This document shows positions 1 to 8,461 of a DNA stretch of 38,539 nucleotides, piece after piece. The position numbers were made by a program, and so were the translations under genes. The stretch spans positions 1 through 38,539 of the forward strand of contig DXES01000125.1 of assembly GCA_019114825.1 (NCBI GenBank), given 5' to 3'. How positions within the stretch are numbered: the stretch's first letter is position 1; each line of letters begins with the position of its first letter. The stretch comes from Candidatus Anaerotruncus excrementipullorum (GTDB lineage Bacteria; Bacillota; Clostridia; Oscillospirales; Ruminococcaceae). Under the pieces are notes generated by a model. That model made no database searches. It saw only the letters and a program-made list of their open reading frames with translations, and was not told where the DNA came from.

Positions 1-24
1 GCGGCCCGCCCTTGGGCTGTGGGG

Positions 25-1077
25 TTATTTGACCTCATGCTCCTGTTTTTCCGGCGGGGCAGGGGTCTCCCCCTTGGGGGCCGGGCCCTGGGGCCGGAGG
101 GGTGGCGGGGTTTTCTCCCGGCGGCGGAAGAACCTGCCCTTTACCAGCCGAATCAGCTTGCGCACCACCAGCACAATGGCCAGCAGCACCGCCGCCCAGA
201 ACAGCAGGCTGGGCAGGTTTTCGGCGGCGAACAGCAGGAACCCCTGGCAGGAATCCAGCAGGTTTTCGCCGCCCCGGTGGACCGCCCGGCCCAGCCGGTC
301 GCCGAAGGTCAGCGGCGCGGGCTCCTGGTACTCCACCACCTCATTGAGGGTGATGTGCAAAAACGAGTAGGTCACCTGGGAGTCCATCCGCCGCAGGGAG
401 GCGGTGAGGCTCTCGATCTGGTAGCGCACATCCGAGAGGGCGCTCTCCAGGGCGATCACGTCCTCCAGCTTTTCCGCCTTGGAGAGGATGTCCAGCAGCC
501 GCTCCTCCTGGAGGGTCAGGGAATCCAGGCGGGCCTGGGAGTCGTAATACCGCTCGGTGATGTCCTGGGCGTCCTCGCTCTGGGAGAGGATGTTGCAAAG
601 CTCCCCCACCTGGGTGACCACGCTGTCCAAATTTTCCGCCGGGACCCGGGCGGTAAGGGTGGCGTACCGCTCCTGCCGGCTATTTTCGTCCCGCAGGCTG
701 CGCCCGTTCACCGACTGGCTCTCCAAATAGCCGCCGTTCTGCTCCACCAGCTGCTGGATGCCCGCCAGCGCCTGGTCAAACTCCTTGGTCTCCAGGTCCA
801 GGTAGCTGTTGCGCACGATTTTGCGCGCCTCGATCTCGAAACCCCCGGTGCCCGCGGAAGACTCCGCCTCCGGGGCCTCGGCGGGGAGCATGGCGGCATC
901 GTCCACCGCCTCCTCCTCGGTCACCGCCATCTGGCTAAAGCCCATCTCCATATTCCGGGCGGTCGGGGCGACGGCCGCGGTGGAGGCGGCCGTGTCGGCC
1001 CCGCTGGAGCCGCCGCAGCCGGGCAGAAGCACCAGGGCGGCCAAAAGTAGGGGCAGCCCCCTCTGCAAAACTTTCAT
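25..1077 (-). CDS. DUF4349 domain lipoprotein
   Basis: The predicted 350-residue protein starts with a lipoprotein signal whose lipobox LLPGC places the lipidated cysteine at residue 21, so it should sit on the outer face of the membrane. After a low-complexity Ala/Ser/Glu linker comes the DUF4349 region: the RNSYLDLET-like strand, GGYLESQS, ARVPAENLD, and a long coiled-coil helix (about residues 180-230) with alternating Leu/Glu. A transmembrane segment near residues 290-310 (SLLFWAAVLLAIVLVV) is followed by a basic, proline-rich tail, so the protein is anchored at both ends. ATG at 1077 is preferred over the GTG just upstream (1080) because it lies 6 bases from an AAGGAGGT site. The family is widespread in Firmicutes, of unknown function. 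The next gene upstream has its own terminator, so this one is probably transcribed alone; I could not identify its promoter. Confidence 0.85.
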   Translation of the reverse strand: MKVLQRGLPLLLAALVLLPGCGGSSGADTAASTAAVAPTARNMEMGFSQMAVTEEEAVDDAAMLPAEAPEAESSAGTGGFEIEARKIVRNSYLDLETKEFDQALAGIQQLVEQNGGYLESQSVNGRSLRDENSRQERYATLTARVPAENLDSVVTQVGELCNILSQSEDAQDITERYYDSQARLDSLTLQEERLLDILSKAEKLEDVIALESALSDVRYQIESLTASLRRMDSQVTYSFLHITLNEVVEYQEPAPLTFGDRLGRAVHRGGENLLDSCQGFLLFAAENLPSLLFWAAVLLAIVLVVRKLIRLVKGRFFRRREKTPPPLRPQGPAPKGETPAPPEKQEHEVK

Positions 1078-1160
1078 CACAAGACCTCCTTTTTCCGTTT
1101 TCGGGCCCTTGACACCTTAAAAGTGGCGGGAAAGGGGGCGTTTTGCTGCATCCGGGGGCA

Positions 1161-1199
1161 AAAAAACGTGGGGGAGCCCGGCTCGGGGGCTCCCCCACG
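1161..1199 (-). terminator. Rho-independent terminator of the DacF-like gene
   Basis: A perfect 13-bp stem (1167-1179 with 1187-1199) and a 7-base loop are followed, reading the minus strand, by six T residues (1161-1166). It starts 7 bases after the stop codon of the gene at 1206-2885 and separates it from the DUF4349 lipoprotein gene. Confidence 0.9.
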
Positions 1200-1205
1200 G
1201 GGGTA

Positions 1206-2885
1206 TCACATCTTGGGCCGCCCGGAGGTGGGCGGGCGCCGGCGGCGGTTGCGGTACCGGCGGCGGTTGCGGTTGCGGATGACCATCAGGACGATGTAGA
1301 GCACCACCAGCAGGATGACAAACACCAGCAGGAATTTGAAGATGAAGTTGTCAAAGAACCCCTTCACCTTGTCCAGGTAGGTGAGGGCCATGCTCTGCTC
1401 CACCGTCTCGGCGGCCACCAGCGGCACCTCCCCCACCACCTCCCCCTGGAGGGTGAGCTTCACATATCCCACCACATCCCCCTTGTAGACGGGGGCGTTG
1501 ATGCACTCGATCACCTCGCCGTCCTTGCCGCCCTTCACCGGCTCCAGGACGCTGTTGTTGATGATCACCTGGGGCTGCACGTCGTCCACCGTCACCTGGG
1601 TGGGCACCAGGGTGGCGAACTTCTCCTGGGCCAACAGCTTGATGCTGTCCTTATCCCAGGAGAGGCGCACCCCCACCTGGGAGACCTCCTCTCCCACATT
1701 CATCAGCGTCTTCACCCGGAAGCTGCTGAAGGCATAGTCGTACAGCTGGGCGGATTCCACCCAGGCCAGGTTGCGGTATTCGCCGGTGGAAGGGTCGCCG
1801 AAATACTCCCCGGATTCGTTGCGCAGGGGGGCGCCCATCATCACCAGCAGGTAGGTGTAGCCGTCCTTGGTGGCGGTGGAGATGCAGTTGCGCACATTCT
1901 GGGCGTCCAGCGACCCGGCGATGATCCCCTGGACCCCCTCGTAGTAGTAGTCGGAGCCCTGGGTGGCCAGCATGTTGTTGGAGACCCAGGTGATCCCCTC
2001 GGCGTGCATGTTGGTGGGCTGGGAGGTGTGTACCCGGGTGGTCACCAGGTCCATGAACCCGGGCACCTCCATGGCGTATTGGGTGATGAGGGCCATGTCG
2101 TAGGGGGTGGTGTAGTTGCCCTCGTCGTGCAGGCCGGTGGCGTTGGCAAAGTGGGTGTTCACCGCGCCAATCTCCCGCACCTTGTCGTTCATCAGTTCCA
2201 CGAAATATTCATCCGCGCTGCCGTCCCCCACATAGTCGGCGATCATCATGGTGGCCTCGTTGGCCGACTGGAGCATCATGGCGTACAAAAGGTCCCGGAT
2301 GGTCAGCTCCTCCCCGGGCAGGATGCCGCCCCAGGGGGCGCCGTTGATGTTGTAGAGGTAGTTTTGGATGTACATCTTCAGGTCGGTGGTCTCGGTGTCC
2401 GGGTCGTCCACCTCCTCCAGCGCCACAATGGCGGTGACAATCTTGGCCAGGGCGGCGGGGTACATCCGCTGCTGGGAGTTGCGCTCCCACACCGCCATCC
2501 CCGAGTCCAGGTTCAGTAGGTAGATCCCCTGGGTGCGCAGGTCGTTGGCGAAATCCGGCGGGTAGCCGGCCACCGAGGCGGACAGCCCCGCGCTGGCGCT
2601 GGGGGCGGCCTGCGGCTGGGAGGCGGCCTGGCTGGAGGAGCCCTCCTCCCCGGCGTCGTCCCCCTCCCCCTGGGCGGCGGATTCTGCCGGGGTGCTCTCC
2701 TCCGCCTCGCTGCCGCCTTCGGAGGAGCTGCCCTGGGAGGCGTCCTCCTCCGGCAGGGAACCTGCCTCGGAGGCGCTGGGGACACTCTGGCTGTCGCCGC
2801 CAAAGGGGTTGAAGCCAAAGGAGGGGACGGCCAGGCTGCCGGCGGCCAACATGGCGGCCAACAGGATTGCAAATAGCTTTTTCAT
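1206..2885 (-). CDS. DacF-like D,D-carboxypeptidase homologue lacking catalytic residues
   Basis: This 559-residue protein has a signal peptide (MKKLFAILLAAMLAAGSLAV), a disordered Ser/Glu/Ala linker (about 30-105), a peptidase S11/penicillin-binding fold (about 110-385), a C-terminal domain (390-495), one transmembrane helix (about 514-536) and an Arg-rich cytoplasmic tail. The S11 fold is recognisable from LRTQGIYLLNLDSGMAVWE, SANEA and HFANATGLHDEGNYTT. The nucleophile motif reads AALAK (residues 144-148) where the family has ASxTK, so the catalytic Ser is Ala145. The KTG triad reads IAG (322-324). Only SAN (207-209) is kept. Established mechanism requires the serine, so the protein is inferred to be inactive as a carboxypeptidase and may act as a wall-binding or scaffolding factor. 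The in-frame ATG at 2885 is chosen over an upstream start at 2924 because it begins the signal peptide and follows GAGAAAGGA. It ends at a strong terminator. Confidence 0.85.
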   Translation of the reverse strand: MKKLFAILLAAMLAAGSLAVPSFGFNPFGGDSQSVPSASEAGSLPEEDASQGSSSEGGSEAEESTPAESAAQGEGDDAGEEGSSSQAASQPQAAPSASAGLSASVAGYPPDFANDLRTQGIYLLNLDSGMAVWERNSQQRMYPAALAKIVTAIVALEEVDDPDTETTDLKMYIQNYLYNINGAPWGGILPGEELTIRDLLYAMMLQSANEATMMIADYVGDGSADEYFVELMNDKVREIGAVNTHFANATGLHDEGNYTTPYDMALITQYAMEVPGFMDLVTTRVHTSQPTNMHAEGITWVSNNMLATQGSDYYYEGVQGIIAGSLDAQNVRNCISTATKDGYTYLLVMMGAPLRNESGEYFGDPSTGEYRNLAWVESAQLYDYAFSSFRVKTLMNVGEEVSQVGVRLSWDKDSIKLLAQEKFATLVPTQVTVDDVQPQVIINNSVLEPVKGGKDGEVIECINAPVYKGDVVGYVKLTLQGEVVGEVPLVAAETVEQSMALTYLDKVKGFFDNFIFKFLLVFVILLVVLYIVLMVIRNRNRRRYRNRRRRPPTSGRPKM

Positions 2886-3037
2886 AACAGGCGGAAATCC
2901 TTTCTCCGCTGCCGGGCGGGGCATGGGATGGGCGGCGCGGCAAGGAGTTGGCGTCCATCCGGCGCGGCTTGCAGCCGCGGGAAAAGTGTGTTAGAATGTT
3001 CCCATAGCTATTTTCAGCATGGGCGGTTACTAACCAC

Positions 3038-3066
3038 AGTATACCAAATCCTGCCGGAAAAGAAAA
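3038..3066 (-). promoter_or_regulatory. Candidate sigma-A promoter for the DacF-like gene
   Basis: On the minus strand a good -10 TATACT (3038-3043) lies 17 bases downstream of a weak -35 TTTTCT (3061-3066). It would give a leader of about 150 bases before the start at 2885. The weak -35 makes this tentative; a TTGTCT a few bases further upstream has poor spacing. Confidence 0.35.
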
Positions 3067-3142
3067 GACAATTTTCTGTGAATTCCGACAGGGCCCCGGC
3101 CGCCGGGCCGGGAACCGCCGGGAAAGGACAGGAGGTGGCGGC

Positions 3143-3862
3143 TTGCTGTATGTGACGGGGGATACCCATGGGGACCTGGAGCGGTTCCGGGGGCGGGAGG
3201 CCCGGCAGCTCAAGCGGGGGGATACCCTGGTGGTCTGCGGGGACTTCGGCTTTGTGTGGGACGGCTCCCCCCAGGAGCAAAAGCGCCTGGACTGGCTGGG
3301 CAGCCGCAAATACGAGGTCCTCTTCCTGGATGGGACCCACGACAACCTGGACCGGCTGGCCGCCTATCCCCAGGAGCCCCTCCATGGAGGCCTGGCCCGC
3401 CGGGTGGCGGGCAACTGCTGGTACCTGGGCCGGGGGGAGGTCTATGAGGCCCAGGGGGTGCGGTTTTTCGCCCTGGGCGGCGGCGAAAGCCGGGACCTGG
3501 ATACCCGCACGCCGGGGGAGACCTGGTGGCCCCAGGAGCTGCCCAGCCCCCAGGAGCTGGAGCGGGCCTGGGAGAACCTGCAGGCCGGGGGCAACCGGGT
3601 GGACTGCATCTTCACCCACGAGCCCTCCGCCGCCATCCGCCGTTTTTTGGAGATGGATGCCAACCATGTGAGCCCCCTGGCCGCCTTTTTGGACCGGGTG
3701 GGCCGGGAGACCGCCTTCTCCCACTGGTATTTCGGCAGCCTCCACCTGGATAAGCCCATCCCGCCCCGCTACCGGGCGGTCTACCAGCGGATTTTGCCGG
3801 TGGGCCCCCAGACCCAGCGCCGGGGCCTGCTGGGCGGCCTGCTCCAGGGCCGCCGGGGCTAG
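3143..3862 (+). CDS. Calcineurin-like metallophosphoesterase with altered metal site
   Basis: This is a 239-residue metallophosphoesterase of the small clostridial type. It starts at TTG 3143, 6 bases after GGAGGT. Motifs in order are GDTHGD (D7, H9), GDFG (D34), GTHDN (64-68), THEPS (H159) and HWYFGSLH (194-201). Typical members read GNH[DE] and GHxH; here the metal-ligand Asn is Thr65 and the first His of GHxH is Ser199. The ligands for one metal (D7, H9, D34, H201) remain, while two for the second site are missing. The fold is secure. Whether it keeps phosphoesterase activity is not, and no substrate can be named. It is a single gene closed by a strong terminator at 3874-3913 and has no obvious partner. 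Confidence 0.82.
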   Translation: MLYVTGDTHGDLERFRGREARQLKRGDTLVVCGDFGFVWDGSPQEQKRLDWLGSRKYEVLFLDGTHDNLDRLAAYPQEPLHGGLARRVAGNCWYLGRGEVYEAQGVRFFALGGGESRDLDTRTPGETWWPQELPSPQELERAWENLQAGGNRVDCIFTHEPSAAIRRFLEMDANHVSPLAAFLDRVGRETAFSHWYFGSLHLDKPIPPRYRAVYQRILPVGPQTQRRGLLGGLLQGRRG

Positions 3863-3873
3863 GGGGGAACGCC

Positions 3874-3913
3874 AAGCGGCGCCTTTGCAGATCCTGCAAA
3901 GGCGCCGCTTTTT
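3874..3913 (+). terminator. Rho-independent terminator after the phosphoesterase gene
   Basis: A 17-bp perfect stem (3874-3890 with 3894-3910), a 3-base ATC loop and a run of five T (3909-3913). It lies between convergent genes; on the minus strand only two T follow the stem, so it mainly serves the plus-strand gene. Confidence 0.88.
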
Positions 3914-3958
3914 GCCCTGCAAAGGGCGTTTCCCGTTCTCGCCGGTTTTCTGGGGGGG

Positions 3959-4657
3959 CTACCCCTGCCGCCGCCGCAAAAACCGCAGCACCCGCGGCGC
4001 GCAGAGCATCCCCCCAAGCCCCGCCAGGCAGGCCACCCCAAAGGCGGCCGCCGCCACCTTGTAGTCCCCGGCCATCAGCGCCCCGGCGGCAAACGTGTCG
4101 CAGAAGATCATGGGCACCCGGGCGGCCATGGAGAGCAGCAGAAACCGCCGGAAGGATAGCGGGGTCAGGGCGGCCAGGTAGGTGAACACATCCTTGGGCA
4201 GGGCGGGGATCAGGTAGAGGATCACCACCGCCCCCTCCAGCCGCCTGCTGTCCCGCAAAAACGAGAGCTTCTGCTGCTTTTCCCGGGGGAACACCCGGTC
4301 CACCAGCGGCTGGCCCAGCCGCTTTACCGCCAAAAATACCACCGTGGAGCCCAGCCCGATGCCCACCAGGCAGATGCACAGCCCTCCCACCGGCCCGTAG
4401 GTGAGCCCGGCAGCCAGCTGGATGGGCAGGGCGGGGATCACCCCCGAGAGGGTCTGTAAAAATTGCAGCCCGCCCAAAGCCAGCGCCCCCGCCGCCCCCA
4501 GGGATTGGAGGGTCTCCCGGAAGGCGTCCATCTGCGCCGGCTCCAAGAGCCCCTGCACCACCGGATAATACCGCCAACAGAGCAGCCCCAGCGCCCCCAG
4601 AATGAGGGCGGCGGCCCCCGCCAACAGCAGAAGCCGCCCTTTTTTCATGCCCTTCAT
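3959..4657 (-). CDS. TVP38/TMEM64 (DedA/VTT) family membrane protein
   Basis: This is a 232-residue integral membrane protein. Hydrophobic segments lie at about 7-27, 50-75, 80-110, 140-165 and 180-215. The family signature is visible as IPALPIQLAAGLTYGPVGG followed by the re-entrant region LIPALPKDVFTYLAAL, then SFRRFLLLSMAARVP. VTT-domain proteins are linked to lipid scrambling or transport and membrane homeostasis, but the substrate here is unknown. It starts 9 bases after the purL stop codon with a modest GAGG site, so it is probably co-transcribed as the last gene of mtaB-purL. ATG 4657 is used; ATG 4648 is an alternative. Confidence 0.85.
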   Translation of the reverse strand: MKGMKKGRLLLLAGAAALILGALGLLCWRYYPVVQGLLEPAQMDAFRETLQSLGAAGALALGGLQFLQTLSGVIPALPIQLAAGLTYGPVGGLCICLVGIGLGSTVVFLAVKRLGQPLVDRVFPREKQQKLSFLRDSRRLEGAVVILYLIPALPKDVFTYLAALTPLSFRRFLLLSMAARVPMIFCDTFAAGALMAGDYKVAAAAFGVACLAGLGGMLCAPRVLRFLRRRQG

Positions 4658-4666
4658 GCCGCTGCC

Positions 4667-7600
4667 TCAGCCAAAGTAGCGGATGGCGTTGCCGAAGATG
4701 TCCTGGAACTTCCTCCCGGGCACATTGCGGTAGAGGTTGTCCCCATACCGCTCCGAGTGGGCCATCTTGCCCAGCACCCGGCCATCGGGGGAGGTGATCC
4801 CCTCGATGGCCCCGTAGGAGGCGTTGGGGTTGAAGCGGCTGTCCATGGTGGGGTTGCCCTCCAGGTCCACATACTGGGTGGCGATCTGGCCGTTTTCCGC
4901 CAGCTGGGCGATCAGCGCCGCCGGGGCCACAAACCGCCCCTCCCCGTGGGAGATGGCCACCGTGTAGAGGTCGCCCGGCTGCATATCCATCAGCCAGGGG
5001 GACTTGTTGGAGGCGATCCGGGTGCGCACCAGCATGCTCTGGTGGCGGCCGATGGTGTTGAAGGTGAGGGTGGCGCAGCTCTCATCCATGGGGCGGATCT
5101 CCCCATAGGGCACCAGCCCCAATTTGATCAGCGCCTGGAACCCGTTGCAGATGCCGCACATGAGCCCGTCCCGCTGCTGCAGCAGGGCGTTCACCTGCTC
5201 CTGGATCTGGGGGTTGCGCAAAAAGGCGGTGATGAACTTGGCGGAGCCGTCCGGCTCGTCGCCGCCGGAGAAGCCGCCGGGCAGGGCCAGGATCTGGGCC
5301 TGGGCCAGCGCCGCGGAGAAGGCCTCCACGCTCTCGGCGATGTCGGCGGCGGTCAGGTTGCGCACCACAAAGATCTGGGCGTCGCCCCCGGCCCGGGTGA
5401 ACGCCCGGGCGGTGTCGTATTCACAGTTGGTGCCCGGGAAGACGGGGATCAGCACCCGGGGCTTTACGCCGCCCAGCCGCACCGCCGGGGCGGCAGCCGC
5501 CTTCTGGGCGGTATAGGTGTAGACGGGGGGCTGCGCCTGCCCCTGGTCGATCAGGTAGGGGTAGACCTTCTGGAGCTTGCCCTCCCACTTCTCCTGGAGG
5601 CCCTCCAGGTCCAGCCGCTCAAACCCGTACTGGATGCGGTAGTCGGCGTCCACCTGGCCGATGGGGGCGAAGCCCTCCAGCGGCTCCACGGCCTCCAGCA
5701 AAAAGCCGCCGTAGAGGGGCCCAAACAGGGCCTCGTCGTCAAAGGTGGCGGAGAAGGTGAAGCCCAGCCGGTTGCCGAAGCACATCTTGGTGATCCCCTC
5801 GGCCACGCCGCCATAGCCCAGCGCCCAGGCGGAGACCACCTTCCCCTCCCGGATCAGCTGCTCCACCCGGGCGAACACCGCCCGCACGGTGGAGAAGACC
5901 GGCCGTCCGTCCTCGGTGTAGCGGGGGGCGGCCAGGTAGACCGCGTTGCCCGCCGTTTTGAATTCGGGGGAGATCACCCCGCTGGCCCGGCCGGTGCAGA
6001 TGGCAAACGAGCAGAGGGTGGGGGGCACGTCCAGCTGCTCAAAGCTGCCGGACATGGAGTCCTTGCCGCCGATGGAGGCGCACTCCAGCTGCAGCTGGGC
6101 CTCCAGCGCCCCCAAAAGGGCGGCCGCGGGCAGGCCCCACCGCTTGGGGTCGGTGCGGGTGCGGGGGAAGTACTCCTGGAAGGAGAGCCAGCAGGGGCTG
6201 GCGGTGCCGCCGGCGGCCACCACCTTGGCCACCGACTCCACCACCGCGCACATGGCTCCGTGATAGGGGCTGGCGGCGGACAGGTCGGGGTTCAGGCCCC
6301 AGCCCATGATCGAGACGGTGTCGGTCTCCCCCCCCAGCACCGGCAGCTTGGCCGCCATCGCCTGGGCGGGGGTGAGCTGGCGGGCGCCGCCAAAGGGCAT
6401 CAGCACGCTGCCCGCGCCGATGGTGGCGTCAAACCGCTCCACCAGCCCCTTCTGGGAGCAGACGTTCAGGTCGGTGACCAGCGCCTCCCACTTCTCCCGC
6501 AGGCTGCCGGAGCGGGTGGGCTGCCAGCTGCCCGGCTCCTCGATCTCGATGTCGGTGTATTTGGGGGCGCCGTTGGAGTTGAGGAACTGGCGGGAGAGGT
6601 CCACAATCGTGTTGCCGTTCCAGGACATCACCAGCCGGGGGGCCTCAGTGACCTGGGCCACCACCGTGGCCTCCAGGTTCTCCCGGTGGGCGGCGGCCAG
6701 GAAGGCCTCCCGGTTCTCGGGGGCTACCACCACCGCCATCCGCTCCTGGGATTCGGAGATGGCCAGCTCGGTGCCGTCCAGGCCGTCATACTTCTTGGGC
6801 ACCGCGTTCAGGTCGATGGCCAGGCCGTCGGCCAATTCCCCGATGGCCACCGACACGCCCCCCGCGCCGAAGTCGTTGCACCGCAGGATCATCCGGGTGA
6901 CCGCCGGATCCCGGAACAGCCGCTGGATCTTGCGCTCCTCGGGGGGGTTGCCCTTCTGCACCTCGGCGCCGCAGCTCTCCAGGGAGGAGAGGGTGTGGCT
7001 CTTGGAGGAGCCGGTGGCGCCGCCGCAGCCGTCCCGGCCGGTGCGCCCGCCCAACAGGATCACCAGGTCCCCCGGGCGGGGCCGCTGGCGGATGACATTT
7101 TTTGCAGGGGCGGCGCCCACCACCGCGCCGATCTCCAGCCGCTTGGCGGCGTAGCCGGGGTGGTAGACCTCGCTCACATGGCCGGTGGCCAGCCCCACCT
7201 GGTTGCCGTAGGAGCTATAGCCGGCGGCGGCGGTGGTCACCAGCTTGCGCTGGGGCAGTTTCCCCTCCATCGTCTGGGAGAGGGGAACGGTGGGATCGGC
7301 TGCGCCGGTGACCCGCATGGCCTGGTAGACATAGCTGCGGCCGGAGAGGGGGTCCCGGATGGCGCCGCCCAGGCAGGTGGCCGCCCCGCCGAACGGCTCG
7401 ATCTCGGTGGGGTGGTTGTGGGTCTCGTTTTTGAACATCAACAGCCAGTCTTGGTCCTGGCCGTCCACCTCCACCTTCACCTTTACCGAGCAGGCGTTGA
7501 TCTCCTCGCTCTCGTCCAACTCCTGCAGCTTGCCCTGGGCCCGGAGGGCCTTGGCCCCGATCACCGCCAGGTCCATCAGGGTCATGGGCTTCTCCTTGCC

Positions 7601-8383
7601 CTCATACAGCTGCTCCCGCAGGGCCAGGTATTTGCCGAAGCTCTCCCGGATGTAGGGGGTCTCGATGCGCACATTGCGGATCTGGGTGAGGAAGGTGGTG
7701 TGGCGGCAGTGGTCGGACCAGTAGGTGTCGATCATACGGATTTCGGTGATGGTGGGGTCCCGGTGCTCGGTGTCCCGGAAATACTGCTGGCAGAAGGCGA
7801 TGTCCGCCTCGTCCATGGCCAGCCCGTAGTGGCCGATAAACGCCGCCAGCCCCGCCTCATCCAGCTGGGTGAACCCGGTGAGCGTCTCCACTGTAGTGGG
7901 GATGGGGTAGTTCTGTTCCAGGCTCTCGGGCTTTTCCAGGCTGGCCAGCCGGCTCTCCACCGGGTTTACCAGGTGGTGCTGGATCTGGGCCAGCTGCCCC
8001 TCGGTGATGCTGCCGGAGAGGATGTACACCCGGGCGGTGCGCACCAGCGGCCGCTCCCGGCCGGTGGCCAGGGAGATGCACTGGGCGCAGGAGTCCGCCC
8101 GCTGGTCAAACTGGCCGGGCAGGTACTCCACCGCGAACATCCGCTCCCCCTCTTCCAGCGGGGGCAGCTGGTCGTAGCAAAAATCCACCGGCGGCTCGGA
8201 GAAGATGGTGGACCGGGCGTTCTGGAAGTCCTCCGGGTCGATATGCTCCACATCATACCGGTTGAGCACCCGCACGCCGGTGACATTTTCCAGCTGGAGC
8301 ACCGTGCGCAGGTCGCTGAGGACCCCCGCCGCCTCCACCGCGAAGGCGGGCTTCTTTTCCACATAGATTCGATAGACGCTCAT
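4667..8383 (-). CDS. purL: Phosphoribosylformylglycinamidine synthase, single chain
   Basis: This 1238-residue enzyme converts FGAR, glutamine and ATP into FGAM, the fourth step of purine synthesis. It is the large form that fuses PurS-like, PurL and PurQ parts in one chain. An N-terminal PurS-like region (about 1-170) is followed by the synthetase core with YWSDHCRHTTF and ETHNHPTEIEPFGGAAT, and a GCGGATG nucleotide loop. The C-terminal glutamine amidotransferase (from about 977) has VFPGTNCEYD, nucleophile Cys1079 in CGICNG, and His1209/Glu1211 in MAHSER, a complete triad. ATG 8383 is chosen over GTG 8386 because of better spacing from AGAGG. No other pur gene and no purine riboswitch is visible nearby, so it stands apart from the pathway; it sits 78 bases after mtaB and may be read from the same promoter. 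Confidence 0.96.
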   Translation of the reverse strand: MSVYRIYVEKKPAFAVEAAGVLSDLRTVLQLENVTGVRVLNRYDVEHIDPEDFQNARSTIFSEPPVDFCYDQLPPLEEGERMFAVEYLPGQFDQRADSCAQCISLATGRERPLVRTARVYILSGSITEGQLAQIQHHLVNPVESRLASLEKPESLEQNYPIPTTVETLTGFTQLDEAGLAAFIGHYGLAMDEADIAFCQQYFRDTEHRDPTITEIRMIDTYWSDHCRHTTFLTQIRNVRIETPYIRESFGKYLALREQLYEGKEKPMTLMDLAVIGAKALRAQGKLQELDESEEINACSVKVKVEVDGQDQDWLLMFKNETHNHPTEIEPFGGAATCLGGAIRDPLSGRSYVYQAMRVTGAADPTVPLSQTMEGKLPQRKLVTTAAAGYSSYGNQVGLATGHVSEVYHPGYAAKRLEIGAVVGAAPAKNVIRQRPRPGDLVILLGGRTGRDGCGGATGSSKSHTLSSLESCGAEVQKGNPPEERKIQRLFRDPAVTRMILRCNDFGAGGVSVAIGELADGLAIDLNAVPKKYDGLDGTELAISESQERMAVVVAPENREAFLAAAHRENLEATVVAQVTEAPRLVMSWNGNTIVDLSRQFLNSNGAPKYTDIEIEEPGSWQPTRSGSLREKWEALVTDLNVCSQKGLVERFDATIGAGSVLMPFGGARQLTPAQAMAAKLPVLGGETDTVSIMGWGLNPDLSAASPYHGAMCAVVESVAKVVAAGGTASPCWLSFQEYFPRTRTDPKRWGLPAAALLGALEAQLQLECASIGGKDSMSGSFEQLDVPPTLCSFAICTGRASGVISPEFKTAGNAVYLAAPRYTEDGRPVFSTVRAVFARVEQLIREGKVVSAWALGYGGVAEGITKMCFGNRLGFTFSATFDDEALFGPLYGGFLLEAVEPLEGFAPIGQVDADYRIQYGFERLDLEGLQEKWEGKLQKVYPYLIDQGQAQPPVYTYTAQKAAAAPAVRLGGVKPRVLIPVFPGTNCEYDTARAFTRAGGDAQIFVVRNLTAADIAESVEAFSAALAQAQILALPGGFSGGDEPDGSAKFITAFLRNPQIQEQVNALLQQRDGLMCGICNGFQALIKLGLVPYGEIRPMDESCATLTFNTIGRHQSMLVRTRIASNKSPWLMDMQPGDLYTVAISHGEGRFVAPAALIAQLAENGQIATQYVDLEGNPTMDSRFNPNASYGAIEGITSPDGRVLGKMAHSERYGDNLYRNVPGRKFQDIFGNAIRYFG

Positions 8384-8461
8384 CACAAAACCTCTTTCTG
8401 CTTCTGCCCGAAATCAAAAATATATGGCTTCAGCCGCCCCCGGCGGCCCGATCAGACCGGT

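Noticed and set aside
1109-1137. TTGACA on the plus strand upstream of position 1140
   Set aside because: No -10 box at 16-18 bases (AAGGGG instead), and no plus-strand gene follows.
2886-2924. N-terminal extension of the dead DacF homologue to 2924
   Set aside because: The extra 13 residues precede a complete signal peptide and lack a better ribosome site.
8384-8461. Possible purine riboswitch or PurR site before purL
   Set aside because: The 78-base gap after mtaB holds only a short GC hairpin (minus strand GCCGCC/GGCGGC) and an AT stretch; no conserved riboswitch elements or PurBox.
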